A DNA stretch of 64,000 nucleotides, taken from positions 11,602,924-11,666,923 of the forward strand of contig JARYHS010008074.1 of NCBI GenBank assembly GCA_031002005.1, written 5' to 3'. Of the stretch, positions 44,531-58,319 are shown one piece after another. Source of the stretch: Vandiemenella viatica (lineage: Eukaryota > Arthropoda > Insecta > Orthoptera > Morabidae). The notes under the pieces were generated by a model. The model did no database searches. It was not told the origin of the DNA and saw only the letters and a list, made by a program, of their open reading frames with translations. Numbering within the stretch: position 1 is the stretch's first letter; each line of letters opens with the position of its first letter. The translations under genes were made by a program, and so were the position numbers.

Positions 44531-46228
44531 TATTGATTTGTTTGAAATATATTTTAGAGTATGTTCAACATTTAATTTATTTTTAATATTTCATTTCTAG
44601 TTTCATAACTATGTTTCCGTGCTTTTAGAATTATTGTGTTATAATGGTACAATATATCTCGTATAGATAGGTAAAAAATGAGGTCCACATAAGTTAGGAG
44701 TCCACAGAATTATTTTTGATATTTCACTGGTCCTCGTATTGAAAAAGATTGAGAGACGCTGGTTTAGAGGAATGAGTATTGTTTCATTTTCTTCAGTTTG
44801 TGTTAAAATTTATGACCGACATTTTACCGTACGTCCCGAGAGTCCAGTCTCGCAGCACAGCGAGGTCTCAGCCAAGGCCTGGTGACCTATGCAAATACGC
44901 TGCTCTTGTGCGTCAAGCGTGACGGCGGGTACACGGAATTAACCTTCCACAGTGATAACATCCTGTCATCTGGCACCACCGTGCTCTGCAGGGTGATTCA
45001 GGAGGTGCTAGTATGAACAAAAATTTCATATAAACATCTGTCCGAATTCCATTACCGTAGTTTTGGACTTATTGTAACCTGAACTTGCCTTAGGAAAGAT
45101 GATTATTAATGTGTTCCAGGGCAGCTTGTTGCGAGATAATTGTAATAAGAAACTTCATAGAAAGTGAATAACGACTTTCTTTCAAACACTCGGGACAAAT
45201 CCATCAATAAATTGTGAGCGACAGTTCCATTCATTGTGAAGCTGGCAACCATTTAAGCACTCAGAGATTCGCGTCGCATATACAAAGCCTAGGCACGGAA
45301 GGTCACACCTGAATGGCGTGAAAGAACAAGTTTGACTTCTTAACAGATAGCTGCAAGAAGAAAGTGCATTGTATAAAATATTACGCGTGTGTGAATAGTC
45401 AAGCTGTGTCCGCATCAAAATGTGATATAAATAAGACACTTCAATCTGTTACGCTCTACCATAGGAGGGCTAAGAAGATCTGACCAACATTTCTTGCGTG
45501 ACAGTAAGTCAAGATTAGCATTCACCATGGGAATACATTTTCATGTGACAAGAACAATTCATGACCGCATTGAGATTGATTGCTGCAAAATAGCGCGGAG
45601 GAAGTTTCCTAAGAATATTCAGCTAGCATGAGGAAACCTCATCCCCTCAGTTGACATGTACTAATCAAAACCGTTCTGCGTTTTTAAGGAAAGTAGCTGC
45701 CGGAGGATGAAGAACTTGAAGGTCGGGAACAGAGAGAGAGTGTTCATTCCATTGCAGTATGAAACAGCTTGAAAAATAGACACTCGAACATGAATTCGCA
45801 TGAACTGCGGACACAAGAGGCCACTTGCGTGCGCGGTGCGGGTTTCCGGAAAGAGTCGAGAAGCCTGACAAACAATGGGCGTATCCCAATTTCGTTTTCC
45901 CAGGACAAGGTCTTGTCCGCTTCTCTGGGTAAGAAAGAAGACGCAGCAAAGCGGAACAGTACGCGTGCTATGGTCACTCAAGTCACCAACCCCAACTCCC
46001 CTCAGATTATTAACGTTTTGCTTATTTTAAAAGATCATGTCATGTATTGTTCATTAGTATTGATTTTTGTGTTTTTTAAATTGCTGGTCTGGCAAATAAA
46101 TGTTTCTTTAAACAAGAGTTTGAACAATTCATTACTAATTTTGCAAGTGAATTCCTGGGCATCTGCGGCCGTGTTAATTAATAATAAATGATTTTTCCGG
46201 AAATGACGCGTTATTTATTTGCCAGTTT
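44531..46228. other. Unassigned sequence
   Basis: No protein family recognised. CAGGGTGATTCAGGAGG near 44993 resembles starts of insect DNA transposons but I see no matching other end. Confidence 0.45.
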
Positions 46229-48070
46229 AAGCTTTCGGCTGACATGCTGCAGCCTTCATATCAGAGGTACGACGTTCGTTTACATAGCAACGAGCGCCAA
46301 GCGTCACATAGTACTACGCCACTGTCTTCGCTGACACTGTTCGTTTTATCCACAATTTCTCTTGCCTCCTTCACCACCATTGGTCTTCTCTCCACAGCAG
46401 TCTCGTGTCTTTAGATTTTATCTCGTGCCCGTTGTTGATGGCATGGAGACCGGGCCTTTCCTCTTTACCGCCTGGCGGGGAGTAGAGGTGGTACGGCCTC
46501 CAAAACCCCGTGCCTTGCGAATCCACCATAAGTCGATTTGTAGCTATTGTTTTATTTATAGTAATGACTATGTACGGATCAGCTGTTAAGAACTCAGCTC
46601 ACTTCATTATTTGACGCTAGCGAAGACGGGTGTCATGGTTAGTTTTGATCTAGCACCACTATTTACTAAGGAGCCCGTAGACGAAGCCGTTTCATTAATA
46701 CATGACAAACTTCTTGCACGTGGACGTTCTGCAAAATGGGCTGACCACACGGAATACTGCATTAAGTCTCCTGCTTTGCTATAGGGTTGTCAACCATATT
46801 CTCGTGTTGAAGGTGTGGCTATGGGCACACCACTTTCACCCGTGGCCACGAATCTATTCATGGAAGAATTGGACACGGAGATGCTTAACAACGCGTTCCC
46901 AACGAGCGTGGTGGATGAGCGGTTAACGCACTTGCCTCGCATTCGGGAGGACGCCAGTTCGAATTCCGGTCCGTGCATCCATATTTGGGTTTTCCATGGT
47001 TTCCCAAAATCACTCCAGGCGAATTCCGGGATGCTTCCTTCAAAAAAAGGCCATGGCCTAATTCCTTCCCGTTCCTTGTCCCCAGTCCCATCCCGCCTTT
47101 AATGACATCGACGTCGACGAGGCGTAAAGACGTAATTAAAAAAAAAACGCACATAAAACCTACAAAGTGTATCCGGTAGGACGACGACATCTTTTTCATC
47201 AGGACTCACAATAAAGAGAATCTTCAGGAGCTTTTATTCCTTGTGAATAGTGCTAACCCAACTCACTTATGACAACTATCGTTTCTCGCTGTCCTGATAA
47301 AAGTTTGGGTCATACTGTGACCCATGCTAATAGATATTAGCACGCCATATCGCACCATCATCCGGTAACGAAGAGGGTCGTACTGACGTCATTTAGCTTA
47401 AGAGCGAAGGCAGTATGTAATTCGGAAAGTATGATAAAATTCCGGGCCAATGCCTACCGTGAATCCGTCATCAGAAAGGTTTTAAGAACTATCATACTCA
47501 TGTAAGAGGTCAACTTATCCTATGGTACTAATTTACCTCGGAAATTCGCCTTTCCCCCATGCACTGACAGGAGTAGAAAATTGATAAAATTAGTGAAGCT
47601 GAGAACAGTTTATAACGGTCACTGCAAATTTGGCTGCTCATTAACCAGGGTAAAAGAACATTTTCACAAACACACAAACAGAAACACACACACACAAACA
47701 TAAACACACACCCACAAACCAACTTGCGGGTGTTTATGAAATCCCCTGCAATTGTGGCTTTGTTTATTCGGTGAGACGGATCGCACTGTGGCGGATGGGC
47801 TTAAAAAACAAATCCGATACTGTAAACAAAACAATGGCGACAAATCCGTCATAGTTCGCCATCCCATCAACACTGGCAGCAGATACAATTTGTAGGCACG
47901 AGGCTGCTGAGGAGAGAAGACCAGTGGTGGCTTCGACGAGTGAAGAAGGCAGAAGAAATTTTGAAGAAAACGAAGACAGCTGCCTAGTACTCCATGACGC
48001 CTGGCGCTCGTTCCTGTGCAAACACACATATCTCTGACATAGGCTGCAACATGTCAGTCGAAAGCTTAGA
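46229..48070 (+). mobile_element. Penelope-like element (family Y) with inverted arms, SINE inside
   Basis: Plus-strand blocks are MVSFDLAPLFTKEPVDEAVS (about 46633-46692), a reverse transcriptase strand, GVAMGTPLSPVATNLFMEEL (about 46812-46871), then after a SINE a DDDIFFIRTHNKENLQELL segment (about 47180) with the YVDD region altered, HHHPVTKRVVLTSFSLRAKA (about 47360), and a GIY-YIG-like start GVYEIPCNCGFVYS (about 47727). Stops and frameshifts abound. The last 200 bases (to 48070) recur inverted at 46229-46460, sharing TAAGCTTTCGRCTGACATG and GGTCTTCTCTCC. The linker is AC-rich (47667-47719). Confidence 0.8.
46904..47147 (+). mobile_element. tRNA-derived SINE (family 1) in Penelope-like element
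   Basis: Head GAGCGTGGTGGATGAGCGGT, B-box-like AGTTCGAATTCC, body TTTGGGTTTTCCATGGTTTC, tail of A to 47147. More diverged than the 27702 copy. The target duplication is not clear beyond AACGC. Confidence 0.85.
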
Positions 48071-48179
48071 AAGGCAAAGAAACAATGCAGCATTCTCATA
48101 CAGTCAGCTGAACGTGATTATCGACTCTTCCATTGTTTCAATTTATCTAGCACAATGTAGATACTAAGTATGGACACAT

Positions 48180-48305
48180 GAACACTACAGGATGGACACA
48201 GCATTCACATACACACAATACTAAACACACATGCCCTCGGCCGGATTCGAACCGGTGACCTTCGGCACTCTATTCCCTACGCTACCGAGAACGGCAAAGT
48301 TACAG
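48180..48305 (-). mobile_element. tRNA-derived SINE head (family 2), second copy
   Basis: Reversed: TTGCCGTTCTCGGTAGCGTA, then GAAGGTCACCGGTTCGAATC with the B-box GGTTCGAATCC and GGGCATGTGTG. Shares its core with 25335-25420. Confidence 0.6.
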
Positions 48306-49489
48306 TAAATGTAAATAATTGTGTTAAAAAGATCTTGCCACGAACCGATAAGGAAATAAATATACGAGCGAATAAAATGATGTAATTTGGAGTCCACAGC
48401 TTCTGCTTACTAATATGACCTTGTGTATTTTACCGCTTGTATATTCTTGCGGCCTTCGCGATGAAACAGAGGGGGCGCTTTTCAGTCGTTTTGTAACTCA
48501 CAATAATCTTGTTGCTGTTCAGTAAGCAACGATATAAGCGACATAACTGCTAATTCTATTGCTAGTCAGAAGTCACATACAATTCTATTAACTCACAGCT
48601 ATTTCGAATTTATTATTCGAGAAGCCAAGTTTCTGTGAAGCCTCGTAAAGCAACCTTTTCCAAGACTTTCCCGCAATCACTGGTGAACGAATGCCATTGC
48701 CGATTTATTTCCTGTTCCTTGCAATCAGTCCTAAGTAATGGTATGTTCTTTACCTTCACAATATTTACACAAATTGTTTGTAAATATTTTATCCAACTCT
48801 TAACAACTATTCCAACTCCAATAAAGTGACTTACAGAAAGCACATACTGTCGAGTGTTCAGTCACTTCGAAAGCTGGAATACTGAAAAGGGTTGGATTTT
48901 TTTTTTTACTTAGTGCTATTTTCTCCATTGGTTGACTAGTATGTCAGAAAACTTCCTAAGACGCCATCTTTCCAAAGACACTTCCGATGCGCTATATCGT
49001 GGTTATTGTATTGAAACGGAGGTATTATTTTCGTTGGATTGCATGAAGAGGTACGAACAGGCGAGTGTGGAGCAGCTGGCTACGTTTCCAAAGTCACGTC
49101 GTTCGACAAGGCCTGGCGCGATGACTTCCAGGCAGCCATGGAGCAGCTCCTGCCTGCCGGATAGCATGATCCTGTCCTCTCAGCCAAGGTCGTGCCTTTA
49201 GCGTGGCCTGTTTAAAGCGCAGGCTTCTAGTTTGCTTGCTAGCTGTAAGTTTAAACAATAATTTCATCATATGTGAGTGTTTCAGAATTTTGCTTTTCTC
49301 TGCTCTCCAAAATCCTTTGTTTGCAAGGTCTGCTCGTTAACCGCTGATCGATTATATTCTGTATTTAGGCGTTGTACTTCAGCTACAGCTGACACCCCCA
49401 ACCACTCAACTCTCCATATGAACAATATTTCGTTTGTAGCTAGCCTGAGCAAGGTTCGAAGCAGTTATGACTTGTTGACAAGTGCTCAC
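48306..49489. other. Unassigned sequence
   Basis: An open frame at 48932-49201 is moderately GC-rich in its second half (near 49070-49200), without a recognised motif. Confidence 0.45.
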
Positions 49490-49707
49490 CGAGCGTGGTG
49501 GTGTAACGGTTAGCGTTCTGGCCTCGCATTCGGGAGGACGGTGGTTCGAATTCCCGTCCGGGCATTCAGATTTGGCTTTTCCATGGTTTCTCAAATCACT
49601 CCAGGCAAATGCTTCCTTCAAAGGCCATGGCTGAATTCCTTCCCATTCCTTGCCCCCCATCCTTTCCCGTCTCTAAAGACCTCGCTGTTAGAGAGAAGTT
49701 AAGCAGA
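49490..49707 (+). mobile_element. tRNA-derived SINE (family 1), diverged copy
   Basis: GAGCGTGGTGGTGTAACGGT head, GGTTCGAATTCC B-box, TTTGGCTTTTCCATGGTTTC body with a short deletion (GCCGGGAT missing) and no A tail. Confidence 0.88.
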
Positions 49708-51119
49708 TGCAAATATTAAGCTAACCATGCCTTGTTCAACATGTTGTGCAAGAGTAACCATTACAAAGTAAGAGTTTTACTTCGCCAGTCAGCTTTGAGG
49801 GATAATGGACCAGTCGGGGAGCAGAGATCCATCAACATGACGACTTGAGTCGCTGCTGGCTGTAGATTGCCGTTAGTAATTAATGAGTTACTTGATTTAT
49901 CAGCTAAGGAGATTACATACCCCTACGTTTAATCGCTGGAAGTACAGTCACTAGTAACCAATGGAATCAAATCAAATTCCGTTGCTGAAATATGTTTCCC
50001 ATTGTTTTCACTGACAGTTAAGTAATCGCTATCACCTTCAGGAATTAATGGATTAAAAGATGGAAACTATGGCAGAATGTTTTAGAAATGGTGTATGACA
50101 TTCTAAGACAATAAAGCTTGCTGTAGCTGAAAAGATAATAGAGGAAGACAAAAACTATGCATGTATATTATGGAGTCTCTTATTTTCCGAAGTCAATATT
50201 TTTTAATACATGGGACCTATTTTTATCATTTTATCCTAAAATATTCACAAGTTAATATTTACACCGTTCGAAGTAACTTACACCGAATCATGTTCAATTG
50301 TTTATATTAGTTACACGAAAGTAGCGGTGCGCCCCGCGTTAATGATGTTCCAGTTCTTGAAAAGGTACCATGTATTTTATATCTTCTTTAAAGGAATTCA
50401 GGGTTACTGGCAAGAGTGTGAGAGGCAGACCACTATATTACGGAAGCAAAGTTACTATCAAGCCGGTAATAGGCCTAACCCTCAGTTATGTTTTTTAACA
50501 TCTGCGAAGTCAAATTGATTGTAAGTGGAATTGAAAAATTCACTAGTGTTGAGTGCATTGTATCCTGGCAAAAAAACTAAAATACCAAAAAATCCATATC
50601 TAATTGTGTAAGCTAGTGAACCTATACCACGTATAGAGACAGCTGCGAAAGAATTCAAACAAAGCTCATGATGTTTATAAAGCGACACGAAAGGGATATC
50701 AAACCCGGATTGAATAATTTGTTTTGCTTGGCACACGCCTACGCCCCCTGCTGGATGAAAACAGAGGAAGACAAAATCTTCTTACAGCAGCAAAGTGAAC
50801 ACTTGCGAACAGGTTGCTTTGCGACTGTGGACAGAACTAGCTGAAAATGAAGGAAAATAGAAAAAAAGGTTTAAATATGTATCATCGCATTGGTCAGCAA
50901 CCGTTTTTGCGTCTTGCAAATTGTTGTTACCACACCATGAACGCAATGACACATGACACAAGAAAATCATTTTCTGACCTTACCTGAAATAATACTATCT
51001 GGAACCGCTACAAAGCCGGAAGAAAAGATATTACTATTCCCAAATTAGTCGTTGCATTAGATAAATTCCAGTTAAACATAAGAGAATCAGTTTATATTTT
51101 TCAAATGACCTTGGAGGCA
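49708..51119. other. Unassigned sequence
   Basis: No coding family or repeat recognised. Confidence 0.5.
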
Positions 51120-52730
51120 CTTTGACTTAACATTGCCGATGTTCCTATCAACATTCAGTGAATTTGGATACAAAGAAGGCAGGAACGAGCAGAAGCTATA
51201 ATGACCGATTTTAAAATTGATGTATCCTAAGTAGGTATGGCAAATTGTTGCCTGGTATGGGCAAGAAGTTACAAAGAAGAACGACTGTCAGTTATATTTA
51301 CATTTGGTAATGGGGAACAACTACTTGCGGTGCTAAAACTAGAGAGCTTATGCGGTAAAGAACAAGGTGATTCTGTTTTGAAAAATCTTAATAACTGGCA
51401 CAAAAACGATAAAATGCAGATCATGTGCTGCGACACAGCAGCATCTAATATATTTCGCTTTAGTGATATTTGCATCCTCTTGGAACAACAATTAGAAACA
51501 GAGTTTTTAGCTTTTGCATCTCGACATCATGTCTATATGTTAATTTTTAAAAAAAAGTATATTTGAAAGCAAGATGCATCATGTAATGAGTAGCCCTAAT
51601 ATCTCCATTTTTAACGTATTCAAGGCTGACTGGAAGAATTCTAATGCAAGCAACGTTCAAACAAAAATTACCATTCTTAAAAAAAAAATCAATGACACAC
51701 AGATTGAGAAATCGTTATATTTCTGTTTGGATGAATTTATATGATCTATCCCGAAAGACGATTACAGAGCACTGATGGAGCTACGTGATTTTTGGAATGG
51801 AAATAGTGATAAAAAGCTGAAAATTTATGAACGTTCAAAATATTTCTTATGTTATCAATTTAAATTGAGCAAGAAAGTTTCACAAGGTCTGCAAGATTCT
51901 TGCTAATTGATCGTAACAGCATATGTTAGTCCCTGTCTTCAATGCAGTTTGGTAGTGAAGGCACCATACCAAGATTTGTGATTCTTAAAATTATTGAAGC
52001 AACACGAAAAAGTAGACAATTACTAAAGCAGCCTTGAACATGTTTTGTTAACACTTGTGGCATTTGTTTGAGGAAATATGGCTTCTTGTTGTTAAAGCTA
52101 GGAAATGTCTTAACAAAAACAAAACTGTTAACCAACTTAAAGAAAGAATGTACAGTAGATTTTAATAAAACATATGTCCCTTGGAAAGAAGAAATGATGA
52201 ACTCGTTGTTTGCTACGTAAATTTTATTATTTAAACTTGGGTTTGTATGGTATATTATAAATTTTTTTATTTAATATTAATTTTGTTTCTTATTTTTGTT
52301 TAATTTTTGTTTCAGGAAAATCGTTGGATACATTCGCGTCTATCAAGAGCAGACATCTGTTTTCTCACTTGAAAATAAGTGAAAGTTTTCTTGAAGAGAG
52401 TCCATAGTTATGGTTAAACAACGTCTCTTTTGTGACATAAAGCTCCAGTCCTATCTCTTGAAGTATTCAGTGATACGACTGAAAGGGCCGTCAAATTAAT
52501 GTAAGTTTTTCATGAATTAGTAACAGCCGAAGAAGAGATAAAGTAATTCCATAGAAATTGTACCCATACTGTAAAACGAGACTTTAACAGAACCGAAATA
52601 GTGACATAGTTTGTGCATTTGGCGCCTGTGCCTAGTTGGTCCATTAGATCCTCTGCTTAATAAGGCAGCAGCTACTGGCAAGCTGCTTACAAAAGAAACC
52701 AACGAGATACTCCAGCCAGGTGGAGTTTCT
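51120..52730 (+). pseudogene. Remnant of an uncharacterised, probably mobile, protein family
   Basis: An open piece at 51237-51566 has VLKLESLCGKEQGDSVLKNL, NNWHKNDKMQIMCCDTAASN and LEQQLETEFLAFASRHHVY. Downstream pieces in shifted frames read YRALMELRDFWNG, FKLSKKVSQGLQDSC, LIVTAYVSPC, VKAPYQDL and, near 52640, CLVGPLDPLLNKAAATGKLL. I recognise the CCDTTASNTG...LLE...LxxACRHHVYEL pattern as a dispersed family of uncharacterised arthropod proteins with a hydrophobic D-x-T-A-S-N motif that may be part of an RNase H-like fold. Many stops; inactive. An intron-like T-rich segment lies at 52216-52316. Confidence 0.6.
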
Positions 52731-54634
52731 TCTCAAGTTCATTCTAGGCACATGGATTGAGTTGTTCTCTATTTGCATAAATTACACAGTACGTCTTTGT
52801 GCGATTCATGTGCTCGTTGAATGGACGAATCGGAACAGAAGACCCCAAAACTGGCGTCTAATTTCATTACCCTAAAGGTTTTACAGGTTGATGGATGCAT
52901 CGTTAATTTTGATGTGCTATAAAATAGGAGGCTGCACGGAAAGATCCACCTGAGCCTTTCTGATCCTAGCGCCTTGCTGGTTATGTAAACACAGCCATAT
53001 GATGGAGTATGGTTGAGACTAGAGTTTGTAAGAATGTGCAGTTACATCATTTCGAGATTATCCTCGAAACTGGGTGATCATTTCTAATCGTGGTGATGTT
53101 GATCAAGTACTGCAGCCATCTATACGGTGCAAATGGGGACACGTTCACGTCACTGGTTAAGGCAACATATTAACAGCGAAAATAACTGAAGTGGAACCCT
53201 GGAGGGGGGAGGGGGGAACATTGATTCTCTCAAAACTAGAGTACGTATTCTGACAATGCTTTCCTGCTCGGAACAAACTGATTTAGATTTAAAGCTTTAT
53301 GAGGGAGAACTTTACCATAGCCTCCACGTTGATCCAGGTTACTTCGGGGTGTCTTGAACCGGGTGTTGAAAGAAATTCTAGTCGTTGGAATTTAGCCGCC
53401 AGGGTAGAAGAGGTGGTCGTGCCCAACTGCTAATCACCAACTTGTTCAAGAAAATAATGAGCTAAATCCAGTGGGTGTGAAGCGAGGATTGATCATGATT
53501 TGTCCCTCGACCTTCAGAGGTTTATTCTGGAAGAATAAACTGAATATGCCAGCACCTGGAGACAGCAAACAGAACAACACCTTTCATACAGAAACACTTA
53601 TCGCTGTTATCTACACACAAACAGACACTTAAACATACAGAGAACGGGAACTGACTGTCCCTCCATAACCAGGCCTTACGCTGGTCACCACACACGACAC
53701 GTCCAACCAGCGCGGAATATGTAGTGAGGCATTTGTTCGGATCGTTATAAAGAGTTCTGGCGTTATCTGAGATTCTGGAAAAATCTGTATTCGATTATAA
53801 AGCACCAAGTAATTTGCATTATACATTTCAAGTTTCAATCATTTATCACTACATTCAGTCCATCACGATATCGCATCTTGGTGTAACTGCATTTACTGCG
53901 AGATAATAAAAGTGATTTTTAGCTGTTGGAGGCCTACTTTCATAAAATAATGGGTTACTGCGTGTGCTGGAAGCTGGAATTGAACGCCAACTGTAAATTC
54001 ACGAAAGTGTCCAAGAATCTAAATCCGATTATCTAATAACAATGATTAATAAGTATGGCTACACTGCTCTTATTTTAATTCGACGTTGTCAGTTGAGTAC
54101 ACAGTAATGGGAAAGATCTCACTTTGTATACAAAGTATTAAACACTAAAGATCGCGAATTAAATTACAAGTGTAGAATGTCGTACTGCTGCTTGAGATGT
54201 TTCATTTTTAAATGGAATGAAGATTTATCCTTGCTGGGAGTGCAGAAGCTATGGTACATTTTTTATTCGCACCACCAACAAGAAATTATTTTAACTACAG
54301 CAACAGATGTGTTAAGTAAAACCGCTCGTGAGCAGGTCCAGACTGAACGCGGTGGCCTCTATGCTACGAGGAGCATCGGGAACTCAGTCATCTTGGTCAC
54401 CCCCGACGACATCGTATCTGGGGACTTCTTTTAGCTCAACTGTTCTCATAAGGGCGGCAGCCTCACCCGAGTCAAGTCCCCCCCCCCCTCTCCCAAACCA
54501 AAATTCTGGATCCGCATTGCCTGAACTAATGCTACGTAAATGTCGTATCCAGTAGAAGTTGTTGAGAAGTTAACGAGAAAATTATGGAGAACTATCTTGA
54601 AAACATTCAGTATGACAAATTTTCTTCTCTTGAC
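52731..54634. other. Unassigned sequence
   Basis: No family recognised; a G-rich run at about 53205-53217 and a C run near 54479 are the only notable features. Confidence 0.5.
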
Positions 54635-54642
54635 TTTAGAAG

Positions 54643-55049
54643 CAGGGGCGTAGCTACTATGGGGCTAGGCGGTGCAGTGCACCGGGGCCCCTACGCTCAG
54701 GGGCCCCCAAGCATACCTCAAGGGGCCCCAAAGTGTATCTCTGGGGCCCCCAAGCGCAGTTTAGAGGGCCCACGAGCCCTCTCGGCAAACTGGCGACCTT
54801 TTTTTATTAGCTCTACCGTCGTCTAAAGGGGCCCCTGAGACACAGGAAGACCCCCACTAAGGGCCCTCGCTGCCCAGGGGGGCCCCGAACCACTGCTCAC
54901 GGGGCCCCTAAGGACAACTCAAGGGCCCCCATCCTCAGCTCACGGGGCCTATACCAGCACACGAAGCAAAAAAAAGGTCGCCCGTCTGGCCTGAGGGCCC
55001 AAAATAATTTTTTTGCACGGGCGCCCTTGTTGACCTAGCTACGCCACTG
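54643..55049 (+). mobile_element. hAT MITE, CAGGGGCGTAGC family, second copy
   Basis: Ends CAGGGGCGTAGCTAC and CCTAGCTACGCCACTG, flanked by TTTAGAAG (54635-54642) and GTTAGAAG (55050-55057), an 8-bp duplication with one mismatch. The interior parallels 4746-5135, GC-rich and non-coding. Confidence 0.9.
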
Positions 55050-55057
55050 GTTAGAAG

Positions 55058-58000
55058 TAAGAGATATAAGGCGCAGTATAGCTCTTAGATCAGGACACAA
55101 ACATATAGAAGATCAATGACTCAGAAGCAGCTGGAACAATTTTCCTAATACAATGCTCTGAATTTCAGTTCTTCATTGTTTTTCTTGTTCACACGCATCA
55201 GGATCGATTTTTACTGAATAATCGTTTTCATCACTATAAGAAGTCAGTAGTAATGTGACCTTCTCCAGTAACCGACTTTGTTATCAACGGCAGGAACGTA
55301 TTAGTAAACGTAAACACAATCCAGTTTTCTGAGATCTTACAACTCTGTGTCTGTAAAACATTGCAAAGGGAAAGAACAGCATGTAAAACTTTAGATTGGA
55401 TAGGACAACAGCCGACTTGTGAACAAAGTAATTTCTATTATGGGCATTTACTGGGATAAATGAAAATTAGACTCAGCAAAAATTTATTATAGAAGTCGAA
55501 CCATATAAGATACCAATAAAATATTTTAACATAAAAAATTAATATTTTTAAATGAAATACGATCAATTCATTAAGTGAATCAATGGTTACGAGATTTACA
55601 AAGTAAAAAACAATAACAAATCAACTAATATTTATAATAATATTAAACAGTATCCTCCGATTCTTTTTAGAACCTATATCATGACACATATGAAACTCAA
55701 GTCACCGTCAAATTTATTATAATCAGGAAAGATAGCATAGAAACGACAGGAACCTTCTGTACTAAAGGTTTTATAAGCAGTAATCGTGAAATAAAATTAC
55801 AGACTGTATTGTAATTCTGGATTTTTATGAATCTGCTTCCAGTATACCGACAGATCCACCCAAAACAATGGAAATGGCCTCTAGGGACGCCAAAAATAAT
55901 GTCCGCACCTGTCATACTATTTTCTTTGGTATATTAAGAAAATAAATGTGATGATCGCTTGTACAACAAGATATTTTATGAACAATCGCGTGAGTCCATT
56001 ACAGTGAACCGTGCACGTAGGCTCGTCCACAACGTGAAGATAGCCTTGAGTTGCACAACGGCTAATACGCGTGAAGGTTAACCTTTAGGCGATGCCTTCT
56101 CATAACATTTATCATTATTTTTTTACAACCTGTTTCTCCGAGAGATTTATTATGATTTTTCTTCCCAATGAACATTTTACTCACTGTAACCGTCCAGAAA
56201 AACATTGAATTACGGATACTTGCTTTAATCCCATCAGGCAGAAATCTCTATTTTGGAAAGTAATTACTCCAAATTAGTTACTTAACGCCTCACTAGTACT
56301 CGGAATTTCGGAATCACACCCGGTACAGTCTCAATTGTTACATTTATTTATAGTTATGAAATAAAAATCTCATGCATCGTTGCTGTCCTTGAAATTTAAT
56401 GATGTCCCTTCTTAACAGAGAGTTCATGAATAGCAAGAAGTAATGCTGTAAGGTTTTTATAATTAACGTTTTAGTTTCTGAATAAAGAAGCTTCCTTTTT
56501 TTTTTACAACCGACAATAACTTCAAAGATGTTAAATTCGTTCTGTCAGAATGGCTTATGTTGTCATAGAAATTATGGTGATTGTAATGAAATAGAAGAAG
56601 TAGGTATAAATATATTGTTCTGGGCATTGTAAGTATATCTAAATTTCTAAACATTGTTCGTTACGATCATGGACTTACTACGTAAAAAATTTTCAGAGCA
56701 TATTTTTCATGTCCTAAAATGCTTTCAGTGCTTGTGAGAATTTCCTCAGAAAAAATACCATACTGAGCAGGAAATAAAAATATTTCAAACTTTATTATTT
56801 ACGTATCAATTACTCTACCAATTATTTTCAGTGGAAACGTAAGCTTTTTAAATACCTGGCTAACTATTTGTAATTTTTAGTTATTATTGATGCATTGAGC
56901 ACACCCAGTAACGCAGTGCAACTAGTTTCGCTGTTTGCTTTCTATTTTGATAACATATTCCAAATTTACTTTTTTTAATACAGTATATTACGTTCTTTTT
57001 ATGCACTAAGTAACGATTTATTTGTAGTGAACCATATGTTTACTTTCTGTAACACTACATTCGTAACCCTCTTCATAAATCAGCCAAATTAACGGCATTT
57101 TATTACGTGCACTGATGCGTCAATCTTGTTATATCCTAAGAGAAGAAATAATCGCAAATTGCATCTGTTTTTGCGTTAAATGGTATCAATGAGTCGGACT
57201 CACTGAAGCCAGATAAATGCAGCACGTCATACTTTTGCACACTGGTCAAAATTTTATTTGATTTCATTATTTTTTTAACTTTAGCTTTACAACTCCACAG
57301 CAATGAAGTGCTTAAGCGGGTTTGTTTTCAGGTTCTCAGTGAAAAACGGAACTCTTATGGATTTCCTCTGTCACGTCGTCATAACTTCTGATTCCTTTAT
57401 ATATATATATATATGAAATAATTGCGCTCTATTTTAGTTCTTGTTAACCTTTGCACGATTAGCCTACAGCACAAGATTTTTAAAAACCAAGGCATTCGAA
57501 AATAAGTATAGGGAGTTTTGTGGAGGGCTGAAGAAAAGATTTCCTTTAGATAATTTTCATGGATATCAAATTAAATTTGAAAATCCCATCGACTTCCAAA
57601 AAATTTGGATTTTTCCTCTTGTTCCACTTTTTGAGGAGCTTTTGAAGACAAGCAATTAAAAATCTAGTTCATCCTTTATTTCCTAAACAGCTAATCCGAA
57701 AATTCGTTTAAAATTTACTTTATAAAAAATTGCAGAGATAAAGAAAGCTATAGAGTATATACTATAAATGCAATTTATGATTTTGGCTAAATAACTAAAT
57801 GAGAAATTTAACATGTTTGGTACCTAAGCAGATTTTTTTTGGTCAAAAAATCATACAAAGAGTCGTATAATTAATATGTGCTGATAATACATCTTTTTTC
57901 AAATGAAATTTTTATTGTTTTATTTATATATACTATTCGAAAGGCGCCGACACAAAAGTAATAAAGAACTAGATTTAGAAATCACTTGGAATTGCTTTTA

Positions 58001-58319
58001 AAAAAGTAAATAATGTTTTTACAAAAAAAAAAAAAAAGGTTTGGTGAATTCAGTTCAACACAACCTGTATGGCGTGCGAAGGAACCCGCACTTGGCGAAT
58101 TTTTTGTATCGGGACATCCTTTCTTTCTGCTAACATCACGGGACTCTTTAAGCTTTAAATTAAACTCTTCAGAGAAGCTTCATGTTTTGTATCACCATAT
58201 TTGGGTAGTATTTCACGCTTTCACTTCGTCTCTACCAGTGTTGTATTTTTGCAAACAGACATATACTACTTAAAATCAAATTTACTTTTCCTGAGCGACA
58301 TTTTTATCATTTAGTTCTA
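55058..58319. other. AT-rich sequence without recognisable gene
   Basis: Only a TA microsatellite near 57399-57414 stands out. Frames such as 57441-57659 and 58013-58273 have no motif I know. Confidence 0.55.

Noticed and set aside
44993..45640. Possible DNA transposon starting CAGGGTGATTCAGG
   Set aside because: I found no matching inverted end, target duplication or transposase motif.
47667..47719. AC-rich microsatellite
   Set aside because: It is impure and lies in the linker of the Penelope-like element between polymerase and nuclease parts; not separate.
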